Assembly: GCA_016935665.1 (NCBI GenBank)
Contig: JAFGQN010000096.1
Coordinates: forward strand, 1-64,000
Length of the DNA: 64,000 bases
Direction: 5' to 3'
Origin: Deltaproteobacteria bacterium
GTDB lineage: Bacteria > Myxococcota_A > Polyangia > JAAYKL01
Position numbers and translations under genes: made by a program. Of the stretch, positions 24,376 to 34,362 are shown piece after piece. The notes beneath the pieces were generated by a model. That model saw nothing but the letters and a program-made list of their open reading frames with translations. It was not told the origin of the DNA and made no database searches. The stretch's first letter is position 1; the number at the start of each line of letters is the position of its first letter.

Positions 24376-26957
24376 TTGGATACGTCCCCTTCAATCAGTT
24401 CATCCGTGGTCATTTGACTGAGGGTGTACATGGCGTATCGATTTACAAGAGTGGCCAACAGCGGGACATCACCCGGGGTTGAAAATGAATCCGAGATGCG
24501 TTTGCGGTATTGTGTTGATATGCGATTGACTTCGCCCACCCGACCTCCAAACAGCTCCGGACGATGGGATTGCAGCCACTGCAATATCGCCTCAAAGCCC
24601 AGATGCCACAGGCTGTGGCACTCCGGGCAACCAACTGTTTTCTGTATTGTGAACGTTCCCATCAATTCATCACTGAACGGCGATGTGCAGGTCGGGCAAG
24701 TGAGGTGAATGGTGTATTGAATCCATACGCCGGCAGAAAAAGTCACATCCCGAATATCCTGTGCCTGCAATGTGGGATGGGGCATTGCTGTCGCCTTTGC
24801 CAGATTTACAACGCCCAATTCGGCCAGATACTCCCCCCATACAGTCCCTGTGGCCATCCGGGCAAGAAGCGTTTCGTCCGCCAGCGCCATCACTCCCTGC
24901 GGCCAGAAATTTCCCTTTGTCCGTGACATTGCATCATATCCATCGTTTTCCAGAACGGCCACATTAAGCGGATTGGCAATGCGTGTTTTCTTATCGCTGA
25001 AAATGCCTTCATCGTGGTGAAAGCCCCCCAGTGTTAATGCTTCAGCCGCCCTGGGATATAAAATCAGGCGTTCAATCACCGCACGGCTATGGGATTGCAG
25101 TGCGGAAGCGCCAAGGGTGTAGGTGGATGGTACGTTACCTGATGGAATCTGGAACAACCGTTTGCGCTGTGCCAACTTTAGCCAGGTGTTCTGATAGGTG
25201 AGGATGGCCTGTTGGATGCGTTCCCTGTTCTGTATCTCTTTTTCGGATATGTTCAACTGTCCCAAAACCGGACGCCAGTTGTGCGTTGCGTCTTCGGCGT
25301 ACCCGGTAGTGCTGCCAATGGGGGCAATAACCGACTGCTCAATCATTTCCGGTGAGCGAATGAGAATCCTGGCAAATGGGTCAGGGGAGTTGAGATGACA
25401 CAGGTAGCTGAAAAAACGGCTCCCCCGCATCGCATTGATAGCCGATCCCGCTGCGGTGGCGAGATAAAAGCCCGTGCACGATACCGAAATCTTTTCGAGT
25501 TCAAATATGCGTTCAATGTTGCGCTGGATGGTGCCCCCCCAGCCCAGGTCTATTAGAGCGATTTTATCGGTTTTGATGAGCGGAAGAAAGTATGCGAGAA
25601 ACTGCTTTCGGGCGATGGCACTCTTTTGGGTCACTGCTTCTTTTATTTTTCCACTCGTTAAAAACCGTACAACGGTATGCAGCATTTCCGTACTGGAAAT
25701 GGGCTGGTTGGCCACATGTGGGGGAAACCCCACGTCCTTTGCTTTCAGTCCAAAGCTCTCGAACGTTTCTCCCACTGTCCGCGCGTAAATTCGCTCCGAA
25801 ACGCTGCGATTGGTGGCTTCACCCACAGACGCCAGCAGTGTGGATTGTCTGGACACAAACAGCTCTTCAATGTGAAGATTGCTATTCTGTGCGATGGCGC
25901 TTTTTTGGAGCATTGTTCCAAGCAGACGACCTTCCCGCATCAAAACAAAAACGGTTTGAATTCCCGTGTGCGATAATTGGGCGACACACCAGTCGCACCA
26001 GTTGGCCAGTACAGGGCCCAGCACCTGATACGCTGCTGAAAGAAGCGGTAAGCCCTTTGGATTGTGCCACCATTCGGCATGTACGCGAAGGGCATTGATG
26101 CAAAGGGGAGACTCGGATGGTTCGGTTGTTCTGGATTCCGCTGCAAACAGAGCGGGTGAATTGGCTGTGGACATGGGGTAGTGGAACGCCAAAACCCCGG
26201 CCTTTTGCGCTCCGGAGATATCGGCCTGCGGATTGTCGCCCAGGTGCACCATCTGTTTGGCGGTGCATCGCATTTTCTGCCTGGCAATCTGGAAAAGACC
26301 ACCGGACGATTTTCCCTGAAGCAGTTCTCCTGACACCAGAATCGGAGAAATCAACTCTCCGGGCAAACCGTTTTGGGTGGCGATTTCAAACAGCGCCTTT
26401 CCTGACAGGTACATATCCGATAGTACACACACACGGTGTCCCAGCGAGCGCGCGAAATAAAGCAGACTTTCCACCGCCGGGTTCACAAAACACCAGTCCA
26501 CCTCCACTGACAGTTCAATGGTCATGGCTGTTTCCATCTCTTTAACAATGTGTGGGTGCAATTCGTGGTAAATGTGTGCCAGCGTTATTTCTGTGTTGCC
26601 CCTCTCCCAAAAGCCAATCTGTCGGGCTTTGGTTTCTGCAGCGATGCGCAGTTCCCTGAACGTCAACGGTGTCACCCACGGGACCAGCAGATTCTGCTGA
26701 CGCAGACGGCGACCCACCTCGGTGAACACGTCAGTGGGATGGGCACACAGCCGGCCCACCAGAGTGTCAAAAAAGTCCAGCGACAGAACACCCCGCTGCA
26801 TGTGTTTAATGGTGTTGCCTGGCTCGGCAAGACGTGGATCGGTTCGCCAGGTATCCAGCGAAACATGATTGGGGAGGGCGCCATCGCTGTTGGGCTTAAC
26901 CGCAAGCTGCTGCGACTTTTTGCGTTTCGACGACTTCGTGTGTTTCCGTTTCCCCAA
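24372..26957 (-). CDS. Large HAD-domain glycan-locus protein with C-terminal zinc ribbon
   Basis: 861 residues from TTG 26957 (no clear ribosome site; ATG at residue 53 is an alternative, just before the HAD domain). A Lys-rich N-terminal tail precedes a HAD phosphatase-like domain: motif I LDFFDTLV (D61), motif II VLSDMYLSG, and motif III/IV LGDNPQADISGA. The middle has a segment seen in large HAD proteins of polysaccharide clusters: LMREGRLL, LFVSRQSTLL and ALIDLGWGGTIQ. A zinc ribbon with CPTC and CPEC lies near residues 745-775. It is probably a cytoplasmic enzyme of surface-glycan synthesis. It overlaps the transferase gene downstream (ATGA) and diverges from the DUF115 gene. Confidence 0.6.
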   Translation of the reverse strand: MGKRKHTKSSKRKKSQQLAVKPNSDGALPNHVSLDTWRTDPRLAEPGNTIKHMQRGVLSLDFFDTLVGRLCAHPTDVFTEVGRRLRQQNLLVPWVTPLTFRELRIAAETKARQIGFWERGNTEITLAHIYHELHPHIVKEMETAMTIELSVEVDWCFVNPAVESLLYFARSLGHRVCVLSDMYLSGKALFEIATQNGLPGELISPILVSGELLQGKSSGGLFQIARQKMRCTAKQMVHLGDNPQADISGAQKAGVLAFHYPMSTANSPALFAAESRTTEPSESPLCINALRVHAEWWHNPKGLPLLSAAYQVLGPVLANWCDWCVAQLSHTGIQTVFVLMREGRLLGTMLQKSAIAQNSNLHIEELFVSRQSTLLASVGEATNRSVSERIYARTVGETFESFGLKAKDVGFPPHVANQPISSTEMLHTVVRFLTSGKIKEAVTQKSAIARKQFLAYFLPLIKTDKIALIDLGWGGTIQRNIERIFELEKISVSCTGFYLATAAGSAINAMRGSRFFSYLCHLNSPDPFARILIRSPEMIEQSVIAPIGSTTGYAEDATHNWRPVLGQLNISEKEIQNRERIQQAILTYQNTWLKLAQRKRLFQIPSGNVPSTYTLGASALQSHSRAVIERLILYPRAAEALTLGGFHHDEGIFSDKKTRIANPLNVAVLENDGYDAMSRTKGNFWPQGVMALADETLLARMATGTVWGEYLAELGVVNLAKATAMPHPTLQAQDIRDVTFSAGVWIQYTIHLTCPTCTSPFSDELMGTFTIQKTVGCPECHSLWHLGFEAILQWLQSHRPELFGGRVGEVNRISTQYRKRISDSFSTPGDVPLLATLVNRYAMYTLSQMTTDELIEGDVSK

Positions 26958-27138
26958 TGTGAGTCACCATCCGTCTCAAAAAATGGGGGGAGCGACACAT
27001 GTCTTCCCCTTTGCGCAATTCAACATTTCGTTCTCCCCCCAAAACGGCCAGTCCAATAAAATATTAAGGGAGGCGCCGACTTGCCCCACAGGTGTTTTCA
27101 TCTACATTGATTGGATATACATTGGTTAAATATCGGCA

Positions 27139-29073
27139 ATGGCCATGAGGCGATGGGATACGGTGTCCATGGATTACCTGTCACAAAACATGCAGAAAAT
27201 CGGGATGGCGCCCCAGCTTAAAGAGCAGCTTATCTCCTGGCAAATTCAGTCTCCCGTATCGGTGCGCGTTAAAAATGGTAACGAAATTGAAATGCAGTAC
27301 AAGGGGGTATCCCTGTACCATGCGCAGCAGCCAATTGCTGTCGCTGCGGCGGAGATACAGCGGTTAAAAGGAGATGCAAAGCAGGATTTGGTGATTTATT
27401 TTGGACTGGGTTTCGGTATTCATGCGGAGTTTTTAAAAAAGCGATTTGACGCGCCGTTGCTGGTGTTTGAACCCAGCCTCGATATTCTTAAAACAACGCT
27501 TTCACTGCGCCCATTGCCTATCGATGGGATAACCATTGAAACCAGCATGGGCCGACTGGCCGAACTGGTGGACACCACACTGGAAAACTCAGACAGGCGT
27601 TTGGTGGTGGCCGTGCATTCCCATTACCGGGAACTGTTTCCTCTGCAGGTGGAGCGCTTTGAGTTTGTGGTGCAACAGGCCGTCAACAGTTTACTTATTC
27701 GACACAACACCTTGCAGCGAGGCAGCAGATGGGCGAAATTCGAAATCACCAACCTGCTGGACACCGTGCGTTTGCCTCCATTTATTGCGTTAAAAAAATA
27801 CTGCAGCGGCGTGCCGGGTATTTTTGTGGGGGCGGGGCCGTCGCTGGCAAAAAATGTGGCGCTGCTGCATCAGATGAAAGGGTCATCGGTGATTGTTGCC
27901 GCTTCAACAGCGCTGCGAACCCTGGATAGCGCCGGGATTCAGCCGGATGTGGCCATGATTATTGAATCCAATGACTGTGCCTATCAGTTTCGGGATTTGC
28001 GTTTTTTGGACCAACTTGTATTGGCGCTCACACCTTATTCAAATCCGGAGAATTTTAAACTGCCGGTAAAACAGAAACTGTCGGTGCTGAACCATCCCAC
28101 GCCCACTCATGACTGGATGATGCGCGCCTATGGCAACGTGGATGCTGTGATTACCGCTGCCAGCGTGGCGCTGGTGGCGTTTGCGGCGCTGTATCAGATC
28201 GGCTGCAATCCCATCATCGCAGTGGGGATGGATTTGGCATTCACTGGCAACGAAACCCATGTCAAAGGCGCCGACAGCTCCGCTATCAATATTCGATTCA
28301 ACGATGCAAAAAACGAACTGGAGTACATTGTTCGCGACGCTGATACCGATTACATTCAGACTATATCAAAACAGATAAACCGAACATTTAAAAGTGGCGA
28401 TATTCTGAGAACTCGTGAGGCGTATCGGTGTCGCGGCTTTGGGGATAATGAGAATGTATATTCGGATTTGGTTTTCAATTCGTATCGCGCCTGGCTGGAG
28501 GGCGCGGCAGATACCTGGGCATCGGACAGAACCCTGATAAATGCAACGGAAGGGGGCGCCAGAATCCACGGTTTTGAAGAGATGGCGTTTTCGGAAGTAA
28601 TTAAAAAATACGCCACCGCCGCGTATCCCATATCTGACTGGTTGAATGCGATTGTGAAAGACCATGTGCCATTTGACGTCGCGCCTCTCAAACGCGTCAT
28701 CCATAACGAATTGCTGCTGATTCAAAACGTTTACAAACTGGCCAGACGCAGCAGAACCTGCGCATCCAATGGGATTTCGCTCATTCAGGCCAACCGTTTG
28801 AATAAGGCGCAAAAGGAATTGGACAGACTGGCCACCCTGGAAAAGGAATTGGGCGCTCTCACGCGAGAGACCCGCATGCTCAATCAAATCAGTCAAAAGG
28901 CAGCTACTGCTATTCGGTTGAAACGGCATGAAGATCGTAACGATGATCCCGTCATACAGACGATGAATTCGCTGCGACGCAGCATGCAACTATTTGCACA
29001 AATCAAATCCGGATGTGAGGAGGCCATTGTCATTTTCGAACAGGCATTGAAGATGTTGAACGCGCCCGACTAA
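27139..29073 (+). CDS. DUF115 / Maf-like glycosyltransferase
   Basis: 644 residues. The N-terminal 180 residues resemble the Maf N-domain (VSVRVKNGNEIEMQYKG, YFGLGFGIHAEFL, LLVFEPSLDIL). Residues 215-385 are DUF115: GIFVGAGPSLAKNVALL, PDVAMIIESNDCA and IIAVGMDLAFTGNETHV. The C-terminal 200 residues are helical. In flagellate bacteria Maf proteins attach pseudaminic or legionaminic acid to flagellin; here no flagellar gene is present, so another surface protein or glycan may be the acceptor. No clear ribosome site precedes ATG 27139; an ATG at 27169 is possible. Confidence 0.75.
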   Translation: MAMRRWDTVSMDYLSQNMQKIGMAPQLKEQLISWQIQSPVSVRVKNGNEIEMQYKGVSLYHAQQPIAVAAAEIQRLKGDAKQDLVIYFGLGFGIHAEFLKKRFDAPLLVFEPSLDILKTTLSLRPLPIDGITIETSMGRLAELVDTTLENSDRRLVVAVHSHYRELFPLQVERFEFVVQQAVNSLLIRHNTLQRGSRWAKFEITNLLDTVRLPPFIALKKYCSGVPGIFVGAGPSLAKNVALLHQMKGSSVIVAASTALRTLDSAGIQPDVAMIIESNDCAYQFRDLRFLDQLVLALTPYSNPENFKLPVKQKLSVLNHPTPTHDWMMRAYGNVDAVITAASVALVAFAALYQIGCNPIIAVGMDLAFTGNETHVKGADSSAINIRFNDAKNELEYIVRDADTDYIQTISKQINRTFKSGDILRTREAYRCRGFGDNENVYSDLVFNSYRAWLEGAADTWASDRTLINATEGGARIHGFEEMAFSEVIKKYATAAYPISDWLNAIVKDHVPFDVAPLKRVIHNELLLIQNVYKLARRSRTCASNGISLIQANRLNKAQKELDRLATLEKELGALTRETRMLNQISQKAATAIRLKRHEDRNDDPVIQTMNSLRRSMQLFAQIKSGCEEAIVIFEQALKMLNAPD

Positions 29074-29163
29074 TAGTTTGTCATTTTCACATTTTTGACT
29101 GATACTCCCCCCAACCCATTACTGTTCCAGTGACCATTAACCCATTTCCGGAGTGTATTGCAG

Positions 29164-32100
29164 ATGCACGGCAATAAAAGCAGGAAGATTTCTGATATCA
29201 TTTCGCAGCTTAAAACTGAAGCCAATACTGGCCTTGGCGTTCTGAAAATCATTCTCATTATTATTGTGATATGGGGCGTCTTCTCTTTTTTGTCGGATGG
29301 GACGTTTCTTTCGGCCAGGAATCTATCCAATCTTTTTCGGCAGATTACTATAGTGGGCACCATGTCCATTGGTCTCCTGATGGTGATGGCGACTGGAAAC
29401 ATCGACCTGTCGGTGGGGGTTATCGCGGGATACACGAGTTTTTTGGCGGCATCCATGTCGAATGTGTTTTTACAGCGGTTGCCACAGTGGTATCCGATTC
29501 TTAAAAACGTCATCCCGGGGACTGGGGAAACGGTAACTTTCAGCGGTCTGTTGTCCACACTGATAAGTTTTGTATTCTGCGTCGGTTTCGGTGCATTGGC
29601 CGGTTTGTTTCAAGGCGGACTGGTTGCCTGGCTGGGTATTCCGTCATTTATCACGACGCTGTGTGGCGCCATGATACTGGGCAATCTTATTGGTCTGGCC
29701 ATGATGGGGGGCGAGTCGACGATTCACGAAAAAACGCTTTTGTATGTTGGCCAGGGATCGGTGCATGACGCAGTTGGTCTTGCAGTGGCAATGATTTTCA
29801 TAACAGCATTTTTTTATTTTGCGTTGCGCGATCGAAAACAAAAACGACGCTATCATCTTCGACTGCAGCCGCTGGGGTCCACGCTACTCAAGTGCGGATT
29901 CGTTTCGGCGCTTGTCATGGCCTATGTCCTGTTTGTTGCCAACAGTTATATGGGATTTCAGGTATCGGTGCTGGTGATGATTGGATTGGCAGTCGCGGTG
30001 TCAAGTTTGCTCTTCAGTACGGTGTTTGGCAGATACTGTCTTGCTGTTGGTGATAATCGCCAGGTGGCCGCTATGTCTGGTGTCAATGTGCGAAAAGTAA
30101 TTGTGCAGGCATTCGTCATATGCGGCGCCATTTGCGGCATTTCCGGGTTTGTTCTGGCAGGATACAGCGCCGGCGGCATGGCGGGCGGACCGACGGCTTC
30201 CTATGACGCGATCATTGCGTGTTTCATTGGGTTGATAGCGTTTGGAACCCATCGGGGACTGGTTTGGGGTGCGCTTGCCGGCGCCATTATTATTGGCAGC
30301 ATCGATTGCTTCATGGTGCTCATCGACGCGAAACCGCCGGTTCAGCTTATCTCGCGGGGGGTGCTGTTAATAGCGGTTGCATATGTGGCCGGGGGGAGGG
30401 GGTTGGCTCTTGGAAGCTACATGCAAACTGCTGTTTCGCCCATCTCTCTGGTTGCGGTTGTAAAAAGGGGCTTCCAATTGCTTCCATCCAGTTTTGGTCT
30501 GGATGAACAAACATATCCATCCACATATTTTTCAATACCCCGCAGTGCGCCGCGCACTGTTCCCTGGTGCCACCTGGACAACATTAAGCGATTATCGACA
30601 CATCCTGCTTTCATTTGGAGCGGGTTGTTCCTTTTGGCGGCTGTTTTTTATTTGTCCGGCATTTCCCATGAAAGCCTTTGGTGCGATGAAGCCTTTTCGG
30701 CCAATATTGCAGACTACAGTGTTTGGGACATCTTTAAAAGTGCGTCGGTGGATGTGCATCCGCCTTTATTTTATTTGCTGCTCAAGATATTTCAAAGCGT
30801 CCTTGGCGAATCCGAGTTTGCGTTGCGATTGTTGTCCGTGGCCGGGGCGCTGGGTCTGATTGTTTTGGGGGCCGGTCCCGTAACCAGACTGTTTGGTCAG
30901 CGAACCGCTGTTATCTATGCAGTCATAATTGTTTTTACGCCGATTACGCTCATCATGGCTCATGAAGCGCGAATGTACAGTGTGGCCATGTGTACGGTTA
31001 CCGCCAGCGCACTGTACGCCCTTTTGGCAATCAAGGAAAACCGAACAGCAGATTGGGTGAAATGGGGCATTTTCAGTCTGGCGTCGGCGTATTTACACTA
31101 TTTTGCCCTGCTTGCCGTTTTTTTCATCCATCTGTTTATCATCGTCTGGGTTTTTACAAAGCATGGCGCACTGCGAAAGAGGATTCTAATGGAGTCTGGA
31201 ATCTGTGCGTTATTATATCTGCCCTGGGGAATTGTATTGATGAGTCAGGTGGCACGGGTAAAAGACGCGTTCTGGGTGATGCCATTTGAAGGTGTCATTG
31301 TTTTGATGTCGCTGCTGCAAACCTATTACTATAAAAACCTGGTGCCGTTTGAAGGCATTGTGTTTTTCCTGGGACTTCTGACCTTGTTTTCAGTGACAGC
31401 CATCATTTTTATTGCTCTGATCAAATCTTTTGTAAATCAGGAGAAGCAGCGCTTCACGGTTTTGTTCTATCTGGTATTCATATACGGTGCCACGCTGCTT
31501 TTTGCCGTGCTTGTATCCGTTGTCGTCAAACCGATTTTGTATCCGCGCTACATGATGGTGTGCACGGGTCTGTTATCGCTGGCCTTGGCGTTGGGAGTCA
31601 GTCACTTTAAGCGTCAGTGGTTTCGCATCGCTGCGGTGGTGGTGTTTGCACTACTCAACCTGACCACTATCCGAAATGTATATGTTCAGCAGTTCAACGG
31701 CGCGTTCAGAGACATGCAAAAACAATTGAACATTGATATAAAACCCGGTGACTTGGTGGTGACCTCGGACTGTCACTGTGTTTCTCCAGCGCTGCATTAC
31801 CTGCCATTTGCCCATCATTTCTTTTTTGTAAACAGCATTGAAAAGCGCTGGGCATTTACATTCGATGCCATGCGACCCAAATTCATCGATGCCACCGATA
31901 TTGAAAGTGTGCTCAAGCAATACAAGTCATTTTGGATAATAAAAGGGGGCATCGGACTATCGGTTGACGCAGAGGAGATGCTGGCCAATGCCGAAGGCTG
32001 GGAAATGATATTTGAAAAAAGCATGAACTATAACGAGTACTCGCTAAACACGTTTTCCGTTCGCAAATACGAATACACCGGCAAACCCAATCCCCACGAC

Positions 32101-32505
32101 ACCCGTGGCGACCTTGTTGTGAAAATCAGCAACATTCGGAAGCTGACCGGAACCCTGTCCCTCTTTGTGCTCAACAAGGTGTTTAAGGAAAAATATTTTC
32201 TGGATGAACTTCGAAGAAGCTACAACTCCAAAGTCGTCCGTGTTGAAAATTCCGAACTCACCTACACGTTTAAAAATCTCCCGTATGGAGAATACGCCGT
32301 CGCTGTCTTGCAGGATGAAAACAACAATCATATGTGGGATATAAATATCAACGGGCAACCGGAGGAAGCGTACGGCGTTTCCAATTATGATCCACTGTCG
32401 CTGGAAGGCATCGATTTTGTTTTTGGTAAAATCAAATTTGATTTTCACCGGCATCGGCAGCAACTCGATATTAAAATGAATTATCCCCCCAAAAATTGGC
32501 GCTGA
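29164..32505 (+). CDS. Triple fusion: RbsC-type permease, GT39 transferase, DUF2141
   Basis: 1113 residues from ATG 29164 (GGAG 10 nt upstream; a TTG at 29158 is in frame). Residues about 25-415 are an ABC sugar permease of the RbsC/BPD_transp_2 type (TIVGTMSIGLLMVMATGNID, LSVGVIAGYTSF, AYSAGG-like turns). Residues about 480-870 are a polytopic GT39/PMT-like glycosyltransferase, with the acidic first loop SLWCDEAFSANIADY and VDVHPPLFYLLLK. Residues about 990-1113 match DUF2141: VKISNIRKLTGTLSLFV, NLPYGEYAVAVLQDENNNHM and EAYGVSNY. No ATPase or binding protein is adjacent. It probably moves a lipid-linked or free sugar and transfers it on the periplasmic side. One uninterrupted frame is seen. 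Confidence 0.75.
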   Translation: MHGNKSRKISDIISQLKTEANTGLGVLKIILIIIVIWGVFSFLSDGTFLSARNLSNLFRQITIVGTMSIGLLMVMATGNIDLSVGVIAGYTSFLAASMSNVFLQRLPQWYPILKNVIPGTGETVTFSGLLSTLISFVFCVGFGALAGLFQGGLVAWLGIPSFITTLCGAMILGNLIGLAMMGGESTIHEKTLLYVGQGSVHDAVGLAVAMIFITAFFYFALRDRKQKRRYHLRLQPLGSTLLKCGFVSALVMAYVLFVANSYMGFQVSVLVMIGLAVAVSSLLFSTVFGRYCLAVGDNRQVAAMSGVNVRKVIVQAFVICGAICGISGFVLAGYSAGGMAGGPTASYDAIIACFIGLIAFGTHRGLVWGALAGAIIIGSIDCFMVLIDAKPPVQLISRGVLLIAVAYVAGGRGLALGSYMQTAVSPISLVAVVKRGFQLLPSSFGLDEQTYPSTYFSIPRSAPRTVPWCHLDNIKRLSTHPAFIWSGLFLLAAVFYLSGISHESLWCDEAFSANIADYSVWDIFKSASVDVHPPLFYLLLKIFQSVLGESEFALRLLSVAGALGLIVLGAGPVTRLFGQRTAVIYAVIIVFTPITLIMAHEARMYSVAMCTVTASALYALLAIKENRTADWVKWGIFSLASAYLHYFALLAVFFIHLFIIVWVFTKHGALRKRILMESGICALLYLPWGIVLMSQVARVKDAFWVMPFEGVIVLMSLLQTYYYKNLVPFEGIVFFLGLLTLFSVTAIIFIALIKSFVNQEKQRFTVLFYLVFIYGATLLFAVLVSVVVKPILYPRYMMVCTGLLSLALALGVSHFKRQWFRIAAVVVFALLNLTTIRNVYVQQFNGAFRDMQKQLNIDIKPGDLVVTSDCHCVSPALHYLPFAHHFFFVNSIEKRWAFTFDAMRPKFIDATDIESVLKQYKSFWIIKGGIGLSVDAEEMLANAEGWEMIFEKSMNYNEYSLNTFSVRKYEYTGKPNPHDTRGDLVVKISNIRKLTGTLSLFVLNKVFKEKYFLDELRRSYNSKVVRVENSELTYTFKNLPYGEYAVAVLQDENNNHMWDININGQPEEAYGVSNYDPLSLEGIDFVFGKIKFDFHRHRQQLDIKMNYPPKNWR

Positions 32506-32516
32506 AAACTGCTGCA

Positions 32517-32538
32517 TTTGGGATTGTTCAATGCTACA
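32517..32538 (+). repeat. Duplicated leader element, copy 1
   Basis: A 22-nt sequence beginning tttgggattgttcaatg is repeated identically at 34275-34296. In both places it lies 85-88 nt upstream of the start of a GYF-domain paralogue, and weaker similarity continues to the start codon. It probably holds part of a shared promoter or regulator site kept after gene duplication. Confidence 0.6.
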
Positions 32539-32601
32539 GATATTTCGTTGTTGCTAATTTAAAATTTTCAGTTTGAATGTGTTGTATTTCAGGAGATGCA
32601 G

Positions 32602-33609
32602 ATGCGAACTTACAAACTCAACGTGTATGGTGTTTATGTGTTGCAACTTTTTAGTGCGGTGTTCATTCTAATGCTTCCCACGCTTTGCATTGCAACGGAA
32701 TCCACAAACCAATCGCCAGAATCCGATACAGATTCAGTCAGCACTGATTCCGATACGGTGTTATCAGACAGCGATAGCATCGATTTGTCCGATAGCGATA
32801 GCGTCGTCAGTTCTCCACCACCTCAGGAGATCATGTGGTACGCGTACATGAACGGCAGCAAGCTGGGACCTTTTGCGCAAACCAAAATGGAAGAGATGGT
32901 GGCCAACGGTATTATCACCCATTACACCCAGGTCAATCGAGTGGGTACCGCCCAATGGGTGGAAGCCCAAACCGTATTCACGTTTGCAACTGAGCCCAGA
33001 CCCGCAGCTGTGGAAGCCCGTATGCCCGTTTCGGAAATACAGTCTGTGCCAGGACGCCCCCAGCCAGCACCATCCGCACCTCGCGTGAATGACGAATATC
33101 TGTACATTAAAGCGAGTCACGTGAAGTCCGCTAATGCAGTGGCAGCCATTGGTATGTTGGGATCCGCGGCGGGCATGGCACTGCAGATAGCCGGAATTTC
33201 TGCCGAAAATGAAGACAGATTTCTGGCGGGTATGGGAGTATCCATAGGGTTTGGGGTTCTTCGATTTATTGGTGTGGTCGCAAGTGGTGTTGCCGCTCGC
33301 AGATATACGCGTCTCAGTGGAAAACCATTGTTTTCCTTTGGTGCATTCTGGGGTGGGTTCTTTGTGGGAATCGCCGGATCTGTCATGCAATATGCGTTGG
33401 GCGCCGAAAATGTGAACGCCCAGATTGGAATTGGGGTGGGTACCGAACTAATCAGGGACATTTTCTGGATTGTACATTGTGCCAATGCCGCCGGCACCAC
33501 CATGGCCCATCGAACAAGAGCCGCGACGCACACACCGCGGTTTGCCATGGTTCCAATGGTGAATCCCCGGGTGTCCAGCTATGGGCTTGGTCTTCAAATG
33601 AGTTATTGA
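32602..33609 (+). CDS. GYF_2-domain membrane protein, paralogue 1
   Basis: 335 residues from ATG 32602 (AGGAG 6 nt upstream; an ATG at 32596 abuts that site). A signal peptide (about 1-30) is followed by a Ser/Asp-rich linker (SDSDS repeats, 35-75), then a GYF_2 domain at about 78-130 (MWYAYMNGSKLGPFAQTKME, then GTAQWVEA). A proline-rich linker precedes four glycine-rich hydrophobic helices (about 170-295). The C-terminus SSYGLGLQMSY is shared with paralogue 2. GYF_2 folds bind proline-rich peptides; here it would face outward. No known function. Paralogue 2 lies 0.75 kb downstream. Confidence 0.65.
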   Translation: MRTYKLNVYGVYVLQLFSAVFILMLPTLCIATESTNQSPESDTDSVSTDSDTVLSDSDSIDLSDSDSVVSSPPPQEIMWYAYMNGSKLGPFAQTKMEEMVANGIITHYTQVNRVGTAQWVEAQTVFTFATEPRPAAVEARMPVSEIQSVPGRPQPAPSAPRVNDEYLYIKASHVKSANAVAAIGMLGSAAGMALQIAGISAENEDRFLAGMGVSIGFGVLRFIGVVASGVAARRYTRLSGKPLFSFGAFWGGFFVGIAGSVMQYALGAENVNAQIGIGVGTELIRDIFWIVHCANAAGTTMAHRTRAATHTPRFAMVPMVNPRVSSYGLGLQMSY

Positions 33610-33692
33610 GGATTCGTGAGAAGAAATCGCTGCAACGCAATGGTGCAGAAAAACTGCTTTGAAGAACCGCCAGATTCATTTAAATAGTCGTT

Positions 33693-34208
33693 ATGGGCTC
33701 CCATGACGCACATCGGATTTTGGCGTATTATCCACACGAAGTTGTGGACAGAGCCGTTATGCTTCTGGAACAGAATCGGCTTGGCGATTTGCTGAAACAG
33801 CGATACCCGGGAACCCATGAAATTCGCACAGACAAGGCGCTTTATGAGTATGTTACAGGCATAAAGAAAGAATACATGCGCAAATCTGCCAACATCGCCC
33901 GTATTTGCTACGATGATCGGATAAACACACTGGAGAATGCACTGGGACAGCATCGCTTTAAATCCAGAGTGCAGGGGGTAAAGCTCCGTGCGTCCAGCGA
34001 AATTCGAATCGCGTCGGTATTTAAAAAAGCGCCCCTGCCGTTTTTAAGAATGATTGCCGTTCACGAACTGGCTCACCTGAAGGAAAAAGAGCACAACAAG
34101 GCATTCTATCGTCTGTGCGAACATATGGAACCCGACTATCACGCCATCGAGTTCGACATGCGCCTGTTTCTCCTGCACACGGACCGCTACGGTTCGCTGT
34201 ATGAGTAA
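33693..34208 (+). CDS. ygjP: YgjP-like metal-dependent hydrolase
   Basis: 171 residues. The match to E. coli YgjP (about 167 residues) is strong over the whole length: LGDLLKQRYPGTHEIRTDKAL, CYDDRI, ENALG, SRVQGVKL and MIAVHELAHLKEKEHNKAF. The metal site is H124-E125-x2-H128 with H134 near. The E. coli protein has been described as a UTP pyrophosphatase, though the fold resembles zinc peptidases of the SprT/WLM type. It lies between two GYF-domain paralogues and separates the duplicated copies. Start codon ATG 33693 has no obvious ribosome site. Confidence 0.85.
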   Translation: MGSHDAHRILAYYPHEVVDRAVMLLEQNRLGDLLKQRYPGTHEIRTDKALYEYVTGIKKEYMRKSANIARICYDDRINTLENALGQHRFKSRVQGVKLRASSEIRIASVFKKAPLPFLRMIAVHELAHLKEKEHNKAFYRLCEHMEPDYHAIEFDMRLFLLHTDRYGSLYE

Positions 34209-34274
34209 AAATCGAAATTAATTTGTTTCCTGAATACAATAGATAAATAGGGTTTTGAACCATTTTTTGATGCG

Positions 34275-34296
34275 TTTGGGATTGTTCAATGCTACA
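34275..34296 (+). repeat. Duplicated leader element, copy 2
   Basis: Identical to 32517-32538 and placed 88 nt upstream of the start of paralogue 2. See copy 1 for interpretation. Confidence 0.6.
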
Positions 34297-34362
34297 AATG
34301 TTTGGTTGTAGCGCTTTGAGAATTTTCGATTTGATGTTGTTGTGGAATAGGAGGAGATGAGA

